NCBI GenBank assembly: GCA_947176285.1
Contig: CAMWQF010000115.1
Location: 1 to 8,222, forward strand
DNA from: an uncultured Porphyromonadaceae bacterium
GTDB taxonomy: Bacteria; Bacteroidota; Bacteroidia; Bacteroidales; Muribaculaceae
DNA length: 8,222 nucleotides
Reading direction: 5' to 3'
Positions 1 to 6,438 of the stretch are shown in pieces. A program made the position numbers and the translations under genes. The notes under the pieces are model-generated. The model saw only the letters and a list, made by a program, of their open reading frames with translations, made no database searches and was not told the DNA's origin. The stretch's first letter is position 1. Each line of letters starts with the position of its first letter.

Positions 1-38
1 AATTAGTCTAATTCAAACTTAAATAATTTTTAAATCAT

Positions 39-1178
39 ATGAAGAAGTCACTTCTCTCAATTCTGATATGCGTCATTCTTGCACTAATCCCTGCATGCCG
101 CAATCATTCCGACACTCTCTCAGACTTCACTGAGACGCTCTACAACCCGTCAGAAGCATCAGGATTTTCAATATCCGGCAAGGATGGCTCTGAGAGCACG
201 CTTCTGACGGTCTCCAATCCATGGCAGGGGGCTGACAGCGTAGCCTCTCGGCTATTCATAGTGAGAACCGGAGATGAGGCACCATTGACTTTCGAGGGTC
301 AGATTCTTGATGGGGCGGCAAAGCGCATCGTAGCCACATCATCTACTCATGTCGCTATGCTTGATGCATTGGGCGCTACCGACAGGATAGTCGGTGTTTC
401 CGGAATCAACTACATTACAAATCCGGAGATACAGAAACGTCGCGAAGAAATATCAGACATAGGTTATGAAGGGAACATTGACTACGAAGCCCTTGTGGCT
501 GCTGACCCTGACATAGTGCTGCTCTATGGAGTGAACGGTGCAAGTTCAATGGAAGGGAAATTGCGGGAACTTGATATCCCATATATCTATATCGGTGACT
601 ATCTCGAGGAGTCACCTCTCGGAAAAACAGAATGGATAGTGCCGATAGCAGAAATCATCGGCGAAAGGGAGAAAGGGGAGAAGAAATTTGCAGAAATCGC
701 TGACAGATACAATGAACTAAAGAAGAAAGTTGCTGATGCTGCTATCGACGCTCCGTCGGTGATGCTCAACTTGCCATATGGGGATTCATGGTTTATGCCA
801 TCCTCATCAAGTTATATGGCGCGATTGATCTCAGATGCCGGAGGGGACTATATCTACAAGAAAGATACCGGAAGCACTTCTCTCCCTATAGATCTTGAAG
901 AAGCCTATACGCTTACATCACAAGCCGATTTTTGGCTCAACACTGACCAGATTTCATCATTGACAGCCCTCGCCAAGAAATGCCCGAAATTCACCGACAC
1001 GCGTGTTTTTCGCAATGGCTCGGTCTACAATAATACTCTTCGGGCAAATTCTGCCGGAGGCAATGACTTTTTTGAGTCGGGAATCACTAACCCGGATTTG
1101 ATACTTCAGGATCTGATACATATATTTCATCCTGAGATATTGGATGGATCCTTTACTTATTATAAAAAGTTGATTTGA
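39..1178 (+). CDS. ABC transporter substrate-binding lipoprotein (FecB/BtuF-like, TroA-type fold)
   Basis: Predicted periplasmic binding protein, 379 aa, that captures a ligand released by an outer-membrane receptor and passes it to the FecCD-type permease encoded next. Seen: a lipoprotein signal peptide with lipobox I-P-A-C (Cys20), so the mature protein should be lipid-anchored. Residues about 21-94 form an extension containing the N-P-W-Q-G-A motif (60-65) that, as I recall, is common in Bacteroidetes members of this family. The helical-backbone binding domain starts near 96 (KRIVATSSTHVAMLDALGA, then DRIVGVSG). D-P-D-I-V at 156-160 and the C-terminal N-P-D-L-I-L-Q-D-L-I-H-I-F-H-P-E (351-366) are family hallmarks. 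Start: the ATG directly precedes the signal peptide; only 38 bases of upstream sequence are visible, so its promoter cannot be judged. The ligand class (siderophore, haem or cobalamin) is not resolved; an associated permease and ATPase support the importer role. Confidence 0.9.
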   Translation: MKKSLLSILICVILALIPACRNHSDTLSDFTETLYNPSEASGFSISGKDGSESTLLTVSNPWQGADSVASRLFIVRTGDEAPLTFEGQILDGAAKRIVATSSTHVAMLDALGATDRIVGVSGINYITNPEIQKRREEISDIGYEGNIDYEALVAADPDIVLLYGVNGASSMEGKLRELDIPYIYIGDYLEESPLGKTEWIVPIAEIIGEREKGEKKFAEIADRYNELKKKVADAAIDAPSVMLNLPYGDSWFMPSSSSYMARLISDAGGDYIYKKDTGSTSLPIDLEEAYTLTSQADFWLNTDQISSLTALAKKCPKFTDTRVFRNGSVYNNTLRANSAGGNDFFESGITNPDLILQDLIHIFHPEILDGSFTYYKKLI

Positions 1179-1195
1179 GGTGTCGAGGGGCGGGG

Positions 1196-1270
1196 GCGCT
1201 TCGCGCAGTATTAGAGGCTTCGCCTCAGTATTGGAGCCGGAGGCTCAGTATTGGCGCTTCGCGCAGTATT
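1196..1270. repeat. Four tandem hairpins, each followed by AGTATT
   Basis: Seen directly: four GC-rich perfect inverted repeats at 1196-1206 (GCGCTTCGCGC), 1214-1226 (GAGGCTTCGCCTC), 1234-1246 (GAGCCGGAGGCTC) and 1254-1264 (same as the first). Stems are 4, 5, 5 and 4 bp and every loop is 3 nt. Each hairpin is followed at once by AGTATT (1207, 1227, 1247, 1265). Hairpin starts are 18, 20 and 20 bases apart. The array fills most of the 126-nt gap between the binding-protein and permease genes. In mRNA it could protect the upstream message from 3' exonucleases or partly terminate transcription, giving more binding protein than permease; the last unit runs into a T/A-rich stretch. That role is inference. 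It resembles bacterial REP-type elements in form, but family membership is not established. Confidence 0.85.
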
Positions 1271-1304
1271 TTTAAATAAATAACTTATTGGGAGTTATGT
1301 GAAT

Positions 1305-2291
1305 ATGGCGAAATCATCATTGTTTATATTTCTTGGAGTGCTGTTGGTGGCATTGGCTGCCATTGACATAGCATTGGGTTCGACAAATATTCCGATCGGG
1401 CAGGTATGGGGAGCCTTGACGGGTGGAGATTGCCCTCCGGCAGTGTCGAGGATAGTCATTAATATCCGTTTGATAAAGGCAGTGGTTGCCATTCTTGCCG
1501 GTGCATCCATTTCTGTGTCAGGACTCCAGATGCAAACACTCTTCAGGAATCCACTTGCGGGTCCTTACGTGCTTGGTATCAGTTCCGGAGCATCTCTCGG
1601 TGTTGCAATTTTTCTGCTCGGCGCTCCCCTTCTGGGGCTTAGCCCAACAATGTCATCGCTTGGTATTGCCGGAGCCGCCTGGATCGGTTCTGCTGCAGTG
1701 CTATTCATTGTAGGGGCAGTGGCTTCACGAATAAAAGATATAATGGTGATCCTCATTCTTGGCATGATGTTTTCTTCGGGTATCAGCGCAGTGGTGCAGA
1801 TTCTTCAATATTTGAGCCGCGACGAGTCGCTGAAGGCATTCGTAATATGGACTATGGGCTCACTCGGAGATGTCACTGCCACTCAACTCCGTATTCTTAT
1901 ACCGGCAGTTGCAGCCGGTATGCTTCTCGCTGTTTTCACCATCAAACCGCTCAATCTACTTTTATTTGGAGAAGAGTATGCCCGAACCATGGGTCTTGAC
2001 ATCAAACGCTCACGAGCATTGCTTTTCCTCTCTACGACACTGCTTGCCGGCACAGTGACAGCCTTCTGCGGACCAATCGGTTTCATCGGATTGGCTATGC
2101 CCCACGTAACGCGCATGATATTCCGCACCTCCGATCATCGCACACTTGTGCCTGCCACTCTACTGTCAGGATCTGTAATTCTCCTCATCTGCGATATAAT
2201 TTCGAAGCTTCTCACCCTCCCCATCAACTCCATAACCGCCCTATTGGGGATTCCAATAGTAATCTTGGTAGTATTAAAACTAAAAAACTAA
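1305..2291 (+). CDS. FecCD/BtuC-family ABC transporter permease
   Basis: Inner-membrane permease of a type II ABC importer for siderophores, haem or cobalamin. The protein is 328 aa from the ATG at 1305, or 330 aa from an in-frame GTG at 1299. I prefer the ATG because GGGAG at 1290-1294 lies 10 nt before it but only 4 nt before the GTG. Residue numbers here count from the GTG. Seen: long hydrophobic segments throughout, consistent with about ten membrane helices. Family motifs are S-G-L-Q-M-Q then F-R-N-P-L-A-G-P and L-G-I-S-S-G-A-S-L-G (about 74-101), W-T-M-G-S-L-G (184-190), the coupling segment L-L-F-G-E-E-Y-A near 221-228, C-G-P-I-G-F-I-G-L-A-M-P-H-V-T-R (257-272), and C-terminal L-P-I-N-S-I-T-A-L-L-G-I-P. 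Length is normal for the family. It sits between its binding-protein and ATPase genes, 47 nt before the latter. Confidence 0.93.
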   Translation: MAKSSLFIFLGVLLVALAAIDIALGSTNIPIGQVWGALTGGDCPPAVSRIVINIRLIKAVVAILAGASISVSGLQMQTLFRNPLAGPYVLGISSGASLGVAIFLLGAPLLGLSPTMSSLGIAGAAWIGSAAVLFIVGAVASRIKDIMVILILGMMFSSGISAVVQILQYLSRDESLKAFVIWTMGSLGDVTATQLRILIPAVAAGMLLAVFTIKPLNLLLFGEEYARTMGLDIKRSRALLFLSTTLLAGTVTAFCGPIGFIGLAMPHVTRMIFRTSDHRTLVPATLLSGSVILLICDIISKLLTLPINSITALLGIPIVILVVLKLKN

Positions 2292-2338
2292 CTTTTTTTC
2301 GTGGCTCCCGGACCCCGGAAACCTTCGACATATGAAAT

Positions 2339-3052
2339 ATGATCACCCTTCAAAATCTCACCATAGGCTATAAAGGACGCACTCTTTTGAATGATGTGTC
2401 AACAGAATTCAAGGAGTCGACCCTTACGTCATTGATAGGACGCAACGGAAGCGGAAAATCAACGCTTCTTCGTGCCATTGCCGGATTAAACACCAATTAT
2501 TCCGGGAGAATCCTCCTTGAGGGAAAAGATATACGATCCCTCTCCCCTATTTCATTGGCAAAGACCCTTGCCTTCGTCTCAACGCAGCGCACCCGCATTC
2601 CATCTATGAGATGTGTAGATGCAGTAGCGATGGGACGCGCTCCCTACACCAACTGGATAGGGCGTATGCGAGAAGAAGACGAAGATATAGTGATGCGTTC
2701 TTTATCTGATGTAGGGATGGAGAGTTTTGCACAGCGGACACTTGACACGATGAGCGACGGCGAATGCCAGCGTGTGATGATAGCGAGAGCGCTTGCACAA
2801 GACACTCCGTTGATTTTGCTTGACGAGCCTACCTCCTTCCTTGACATGCCTAGCCGCTACGACCTTGTGAAACTTCTCGGTCGCCTTGCCCATGAACAGC
2901 ATAAGGGGATAATTTTCTCCACTCATGAACTTGACGTAGCCACTAATATGTGTGACACCGTAGCAATGATCGACACTCCCGACCTGATCCACCTTCCAGC
3001 CCCCGATTTTCGGCACTCCCCTTTCCTCTCGCGGCTTCTGCCTAATGCTTAA
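2339..3052 (+). CDS. ABC transporter ATP-binding protein (FecE/BtuD-like)
   Basis: Cytoplasmic ATPase subunit, 237 aa, expected to form a homodimer that powers the FecCD permease. All nucleotide-binding motifs are visible: Walker A G-R-N-G-S-G-K-S-T (34-42), Q-loop Gln83, ABC signature M-S-D-G-E (138-142, in place of L-S-G-G-Q/E), Walker B L-I-L-L-D-E-P (158-164, catalytic Glu163), D-loop S-F-L-D (166-169) and switch His196. The signature Asp at the usual Gly position is, from memory, common in Bacteroidetes homologues and is not a sign of inactivity. Start: ATG 2339 gives M-I-T-L-Q-N-L-T-I-G-Y, the usual N-terminus; the ATG at 2332 is out of frame. The protein ends soon after the H-loop region, slightly short for the family (about 250-270 aa). 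Its last four codons fall inside a heptamer repeat array. Substrate is set by the other subunits and remains unknown. Confidence 0.94.
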   Translation: MITLQNLTIGYKGRTLLNDVSTEFKESTLTSLIGRNGSGKSTLLRAIAGLNTNYSGRILLEGKDIRSLSPISLAKTLAFVSTQRTRIPSMRCVDAVAMGRAPYTNWIGRMREEDEDIVMRSLSDVGMESFAQRTLDTMSDGECQRVMIARALAQDTPLILLDEPTSFLDMPSRYDLVKLLGRLAHEQHKGIIFSTHELDVATNMCDTVAMIDTPDLIHLPAPDFRHSPFLSRLLPNA

Positions 3053-3089
3053 TTTATAATTCATAATGCATAATTTATAATGCATAATT
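3041..3089. repeat. Tandem AT-rich heptamer array overlapping the ATPase stop codon
   Basis: Seen directly: seven consecutive 7-bp units starting at 3041, 3048, 3055, 3062, 3069, 3076 and 3083, consensus YATAATK (rotated, ATAATKN). The last five units fit the consensus exactly; the first two differ at one position each. A 13-base word, ATAATGCATAATT, is repeated exactly at 3063-3075 and 3077-3089. The stop codon TAA at 3050-3052 lies inside the second unit, so the array begins in the coding sequence. A related heptamer occurs between era and der in this window. Function unknown. Confidence 0.8.
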
Positions 3090-3107
3090 GGCTGTGTTGA
3101 GCCAATT
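3086..3107 (+). terminator. Hairpin after the ABC transporter genes, possible terminator
   Basis: A perfect 8-bp inverted repeat, AATTGGCT (3086-3093) and AGCCAATT (3100-3107), encloses a 6-nt loop. It starts within the last heptamer unit, 33 nt after the ATPase stop codon, and lies before the next promoter, which suits transcription termination. There is no T-run on the + strand directly after the stem, so a classical intrinsic terminator is not proven. It could instead stabilise the 3' end of the message. Confidence 0.4.
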
Positions 3108-3125
3108 CATATTCATGATCTATTC

Positions 3126-3137
3126 GCGCTTCCGCGC
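3126..3137. repeat. Short GC hairpin GCGC-TTCC-GCGC
   Basis: GCGC stems flank a TTCC loop in an otherwise AT-rich gap. The word nearly equals the outer hairpins of the tandem array at 1196-1270 (GCGCTTCGCGC), so it may be an isolated, diverged unit of that family. It is not followed by AGTATT. A 4-bp self-complementary stem can arise by chance, so support is weak. Confidence 0.35.
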
Positions 3138-3164
3138 TCACACAATCTATATGGATTGAGGGGA

Positions 3165-3196
3165 TTTGTGGATTATGCTGATTTTTTGTAATTTTG
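3165..3196 (+). promoter_or_regulatory. Bacteroidetes-type promoter for the TonB receptor gene
   Basis: TTTG at 3165-3168 and TAATTTTG at 3189-3196 match the -33 TTTG and -7 TAnnTTTG consensus of the Bacteroidetes primary sigma factor exactly, with a 20-bp spacer. Transcription would start near 3202-3206, leaving a leader of only about 10-15 nt before the ATG at 3216. This suggests that the receptor and DUF4249 genes form a transcription unit apart from the ABC genes upstream. I found no Fur-like or cobalamin-riboswitch sequence beside it. Confidence 0.75.
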
Positions 3197-3215
3197 CAAT
3201 CTCAATTGTGAATTT

Positions 3216-5279
3216 ATGATAAAAACGATCGGTATAATCATTTTCAGTCTTTTCAGTTCATTGATCTGCATGGCGGATATTTCTCCCGCGGATTCTATTT
3301 CTGAGACTCTTCTCAATGAAGTGACAGTCATCGGAAATTCTGCTCGCCAGCGCATTGATAACACGCGTATTGGATCAGAAAAACTTGAATTGGGGCGACT
3401 CTCGCAACTTCCTTCTTTCGGAGGCGAAAATGATATTCTGAAGTCCATTTCCCTTTTGCCGGGAGTGAGAAGTGAAGGTGACGGAGGTGGAGGATTTGAA
3501 GTTCGCGGAGGGAATGCCTATCAAAATCTTGTACTACTCGACGGGATATCTCTATATAACCCATCTCATGTGATGGGAATCTTCTCCACTTTCAACGATG
3601 ATGCCCTCGGAAGCGCTACACTATTCAAAGGACCCTACCCGGCAATGTATGGCGGCGCAACTTCATCCGTATTGGAAACCACACTTATGCCCGGAGATAT
3701 GGAATCTTATCATGCTTCACTGACAGTGGGTATACTTGCTGCCAAAATAAAGGCAGAGGGTCCTATCGTAAGGGATAAACTTTCCTTTGCCGTCACTGCT
3801 CGCCGTTCATATGTGGATGCATTCCTTAAACTTGTGCCAAAATATAGGAGCACTATAATGAATTTCTATGATGTCACTGCGAAGTTGCGCTATACTCCTC
3901 GTTCGGGTCATATCATAGACGGCTCATTCTTTATCAGTCACGACAATATGGCTATAAGCGACCTAATGGGATTATTTTGGGGAAATCTCGGAGCATCAAT
4001 AAATTGGAATGCAAGAGCCTTTGACAATCTGAGTTTTACCACTACAGGCTCATTGACCCACTTTAATCCGAAAATGTCGATGGACATCATGGCTCTTGAC
4101 CAGGAGATGCTGACATATATCCACAATTATTCCCTTAACGAAAAGATATGCTGGAAAATCGCTGAGCACCACGACCTTGAATTTGGGTTGCGTTCAGAAT
4201 TTCTAAGAGTAAAGTCTGCAGAATGGCTATTCAATGGAGCCACGGAAAAGGAAATAAGATCGCTTTGGCAAAACTCTGCCTGGATAGACTATGAAGGATC
4301 TTTCTCTGAGAAGGTAGATGTGACAGCTGGGGTCAGGCTCAATGTTTCTTCGGTATTGCCGCAAAGCCGATTTCATGAATATATATCCATCTACGGAGTG
4401 CCCAATCAGTTTGCCGGAAAAACCTACATTACTCCCGACCCGAGAATAAATATCAAATATAACATATCGCAAAATCATAATATAAAGGGTGGCGTAGGAT
4501 CATCTTCTCAAGATCTTCATGCTATCCGCACCACCACCACGTCTTTCCCTTTTGACAGATATGCTCTGACATCAGCATCAGTAAAGCCGGAGAAGGCGAT
4601 TCAATATGCCATTGGCTATACGGGGATGACAGAAAACGGAGATTTCGATTGGTCGGCAGAAGCCTTCTATCGGGATATAAAAAATGTCTACGACTATAAA
4701 GACGGGAGGAACTCTTTTTCTGATATTGCCTTGGAAAGCATTATCCTGGGGGGCAAAGGGAGAGGATATGGCGCTGAATTCATGATCCGAAAAAACAATG
4801 GGCGGTTGACGGGATGGATAGCATATACCCTATCGCATACAGAGACAAAAATCCCGGGCATCAACGATGGGAAATGGTATGATGCTTCCAACAACCGTAC
4901 GCATGATCTTGCTGTGACGGCAATATTCCGCCTGACCGATAAATGGAATCTGTCAGGGTCGTGGATTTTCCTATCAGGACAACCTTTGACAGCACCGGAC
5001 GTGAAATATGAGGTGGCAGGGGAAACCTGTTACTATTATTCTCAACGCAATTCATATAAGGCACCTCCGACCCATCGGCTTGATTTATCTGCCACGTATA
5101 CACATGTTGGGAGGAAATTGACCTATGAATGGGCTTTCGGAATTTACAATGCCTATTGCCGCTACAATCCATATGTAGTATATTTCAGGGATGACCCAGA
5201 TAAACCATCCGGCACGCAGGCAGTTCAGCAGGCTATGTATGGGTTGGTGCCATCCGTCTCTTATACTCTTAGATTTTAG
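3216..5279 (+). CDS. TonB-dependent outer-membrane receptor
   Basis: Outer-membrane transporter, 687 aa, which would import its ligand using energy from TonB-ExbB-ExbD. Seen: a Sec signal peptide with hydrophobic core at residues 5-18 and likely cleavage after M-A (19-20). N-E-V-T-V-I-G at 34-40 opens the plug domain, which runs to about 155 and includes D-I-L-K-S-I-S-L-L-P-G-V (73-84), F-E-V-R-G-G-N (94-100), L-L-D-G (107-110) and L-F-K-G-P-Y-P-A-M-Y-G-G (136-147). The rest is a beta-barrel pattern ending in S-V-S-Y-T-L-R-F, with the terminal Phe typical of outer-membrane proteins. Unlike many Bacteroidetes relatives it has no carboxypeptidase-like domain before the plug; only about 13 residues separate signal peptide and plug. 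It is far shorter than SusC proteins (about 1000 aa) and its partner is DUF4249, not SusD, so a polysaccharide role is unlikely. Its neighbours suggest a metal chelate or cofactor as ligand. The next gene starts 5 nt downstream. Confidence 0.92.
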   Translation: MIKTIGIIIFSLFSSLICMADISPADSISETLLNEVTVIGNSARQRIDNTRIGSEKLELGRLSQLPSFGGENDILKSISLLPGVRSEGDGGGGFEVRGGNAYQNLVLLDGISLYNPSHVMGIFSTFNDDALGSATLFKGPYPAMYGGATSSVLETTLMPGDMESYHASLTVGILAAKIKAEGPIVRDKLSFAVTARRSYVDAFLKLVPKYRSTIMNFYDVTAKLRYTPRSGHIIDGSFFISHDNMAISDLMGLFWGNLGASINWNARAFDNLSFTTTGSLTHFNPKMSMDIMALDQEMLTYIHNYSLNEKICWKIAEHHDLEFGLRSEFLRVKSAEWLFNGATEKEIRSLWQNSAWIDYEGSFSEKVDVTAGVRLNVSSVLPQSRFHEYISIYGVPNQFAGKTYITPDPRINIKYNISQNHNIKGGVGSSSQDLHAIRTTTTSFPFDRYALTSASVKPEKAIQYAIGYTGMTENGDFDWSAEAFYRDIKNVYDYKDGRNSFSDIALESIILGGKGRGYGAEFMIRKNNGRLTGWIAYTLSHTETKIPGINDGKWYDASNNRTHDLAVTAIFRLTDKWNLSGSWIFLSGQPLTAPDVKYEVAGETCYYYSQRNSYKAPPTHRLDLSATYTHVGRKLTYEWAFGIYNAYCRYNPYVVYFRDDPDKPSGTQAVQQAMYGLVPSVSYTLRF

Positions 5280-5284
5280 AAAAT

Positions 5285-6109
5285 ATGAAACTCACCGCTG
5301 TATATAAATTTTGCTTTGTGTATTTTGCTTTATGCATTACATTGGGGCTTGAAGGATGCTCCAAGGATCTTGATTTGAAATATCACGATATTGAGCCTCT
5401 GACAGTGATAGAAGCGGAACTTACTCCAGAGGGTTTCCGCGCATCAATCACTCTGACCACTCCAATGGATGAGCCGATGAATCGCACTCGTCTTACAGAT
5501 GCATTGGTGACTCTTCGTGACCTTAATTCAGGAGATGAGTTTACTGTTAGCCCTGATGAAGATGGATATTTCAGTAATGATATCCCCGGCATAGAGGGGC
5601 ATGAATATCGTCTTATAGTTGAAAGGGAGGGTAATGTCTATGAAATGGAGACGACGATGTATGCTTCGACAGAGATTTTGAGCATGGAGTTTAATTGGAT
5701 AAACATGCCTTACGATCAAGTGGCGGTGTTGCAAGTGCAATATGCCGATAATCAGGGGAGGGATCAGGAGTGTTATTGGGTAAAGGTTTATCGCAATGGT
5801 GAGATTTATTCATGGCAGGAGCAGGATGACCGGGGTGCGATTAATGGGATTGCTACGTTTTTTAGCATGACCTCAAGACGGGATACGGATGAAGAAGATG
5901 ATGACCAGGTGCTATTCGATGGAGATGTAATGACTGTCTCTATCACACAAATATCTAAGGAAATGCATGACTATCTCGAAGCGCTGCAGAACGACAGCAA
6001 CGGGCCAGCCCTATTTTCCGGTCGGCGAGTGCTGGGCTATTTCATTGCGTCTTCCCCCACATCCCGGTCTATCACTTTTCACCCGGATCAAATTCCGGAA
6101 TATAAATAA
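5285..6109 (+). CDS. DUF4249-family lipoprotein, partner of the TonB receptor
   Basis: Lipoprotein of 274 aa. The signal peptide has a lipobox L-E-G-C (Cys25). After Cys comes S-K-D-L-D, which partly resembles the acidic/lysine export signals that place Bacteroidetes lipoproteins on the cell surface; surface exposure is therefore inferred. The body fits DUF4249 as I recall it: an N-terminal beta-sandwich-like part with V-I-E-A-E-L-T and A-L-V-T-L-R-D (about 41-79), E-Y-R-L-I-V (107-112), Y-W-V-K-V-Y-R-N-G (164-172), L-F-D-G-D (210-214) and C-terminal R-V-L-G-Y-F-I-A-S-S (248-257). An acidic run lies at 200-207. Start: ATG 5285, 5 nt after the receptor stop codon, so the two are almost certainly co-transcribed. 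DUF4249 genes commonly accompany TonB receptors; a capping or ligand-capture role like SusD is plausible but unproven. The gene is followed by a cluster of hairpins. Confidence 0.85.
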   Translation: MKLTAVYKFCFVYFALCITLGLEGCSKDLDLKYHDIEPLTVIEAELTPEGFRASITLTTPMDEPMNRTRLTDALVTLRDLNSGDEFTVSPDEDGYFSNDIPGIEGHEYRLIVEREGNVYEMETTMYASTEILSMEFNWINMPYDQVAVLQVQYADNQGRDQECYWVKVYRNGEIYSWQEQDDRGAINGIATFFSMTSRRDTDEEDDDQVLFDGDVMTVSITQISKEMHDYLEALQNDSNGPALFSGRRVLGYFIASSPTSRSITFHPDQIPEYK

Positions 6110-6142
6110 AGCTTTAAGTCCAAAATCAAAAAGGGAAAAGTG

Positions 6143-6229
6143 CTACCCCTCCGGGGTAGAGAATGGGTGGGGATTTGCTTCTCCCACGGTGAAACCGTGG
6201 GTTAACAAGATTATTGCCCTCCGGGCAAT
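6143..6229. repeat. Cluster of three perfect hairpins with 3-nt loops (REP-like)
   Basis: Seen directly: CTACCCCTCCGGGGTAG at 6143-6159 (7-bp stem, loop TCC), CCCACGGTGAAACCGTGGG at 6183-6201 (8-bp stem, loop GAA) and ATTGCCCTCCGGGCAAT at 6213-6229 (7-bp stem, loop TCC). The cluster lies between the converging DUF4249 and tRNA genes, where it could terminate or protect transcripts from both sides. Similar-looking strings seem familiar to me from intergenic regions of other Bacteroidales, so I suspect a multicopy REP-type element; that needs a genome search. GTGGG at 6167-6171 can also pair with CCCAC at 6183-6187, competing with the middle hairpin. Confidence 0.8.
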
Positions 6230-6233
6230 GTCG

Positions 6234-6265
6234 CAGGAAGGATTAATTTCAGGAAGGCTTAATTT
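6234..6265. repeat. 16-bp tandem duplication
   Basis: CAGGAAGGATTAATTT at 6234-6249 is followed directly by CAGGAAGGCTTAATTT at 6250-6265; 15 of 16 positions match. It lies between the last hairpin of the palindrome cluster and the 3' end of the tRNA gene. It may be a recent slippage duplication or part of the neighbouring repeat element. No function is evident. Confidence 0.85.
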
Positions 6266-6286
6266 ATCGATATTGGAATTGATTTG

Positions 6287-6358
6287 TACCTCCGAGGGGA
6301 ATCGAACCCCTATCTAAAGTTTAGGAAACTTCTATTCTATCCGTTGAACTACAGAGGC
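6287..6358 (-). tRNA. tRNA-Arg (anticodon CCU)
   Basis: Complete 72-nt cloverleaf on the minus strand. Acceptor stem GCCTCTG pairs with CGGAGGT (one G-U at each of positions 1 and 6). D-arm is GTTC, loop AACGGATA, GAAT. Anticodon stem GAAGT/ACTTT encloses loop TTCCTAA with anticodon CCT, reading AGG. Variable loop is AGAT. The T-arm is AGGGG, loop TTCGATT, CCCCT. Discriminator base is A, and CCA is not encoded, so CCA must be added after transcription. Its promoter lies 32-63 bp upstream. No integrase or second copy of the tRNA 3' end is visible, so there is no sign of an inserted element here. Confidence 0.96.
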
Positions 6359-6389
6359 GCGCAGATGTTTTTTATAGCGTTTCAGACTG

Positions 6390-6421
6390 CAAAGGTAATA
6401 CATTTTTGTGATTTTGGCAAT
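6390..6421 (-). promoter_or_regulatory. Promoter of tRNA-Arg(CCU)
   Basis: On the minus strand TACCTTTG (complement of 6390-6397) matches the Bacteroidetes -7 element TAnnTTTG exactly, followed by CAG. ATTG (complement of 6418-6421) matches three of four bases of the -33 TTTG, with a 20-bp spacer. Transcription would start near 6380-6384, giving a leader of roughly 25 nt before the tRNA. Confidence 0.75.
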
Positions 6422-6438
6422 TATTTGAGTATTTTTTT

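Noticed and set aside
1196..1270. CRISPR array.
   Set aside because: Units are only 18-20 bp and made of palindromes with no unique spacers of 30 bp or so, and no cas genes are present.
2750..2767. Aberrant ABC signature (M-S-D-G-E) as a sign of a dead ATPase.
   Set aside because: Walker A, Walker B with catalytic Glu, Q-loop and H-loop are all intact, and this variant is, as I recall, ordinary in Bacteroidetes importers.
2702..3085. Minus-strand open frame of 127 codons opposite the ATPase gene.
   Set aside because: It is antisense to all the ATPase motifs in the 3' half, has no recognisable domain, and starts in the heptamer repeat.
3053..3215. Cobalamin riboswitch or Fur box ahead of the TonB receptor.
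   Set aside because: No B12-box-like GCCACTG motif and no clear 19-bp Fur dyad were found. The 163-nt gap is filled by repeats, two hairpins and the promoter, and the predicted leader is too short for a riboswitch.
5967..6317. Open frame of 116 codons on the + strand running from within the DUF4249 gene through the palindromes into the tRNA.
   Set aside because: It overlaps a well-supported gene in another frame, then translates repeat DNA and antisense tRNA. Its middle part is just the palindromes read as codons.
6287..6358. tRNA as an integration site for a mobile element.
   Set aside because: No integrase gene and no repeated tRNA 3' end are visible in the window.
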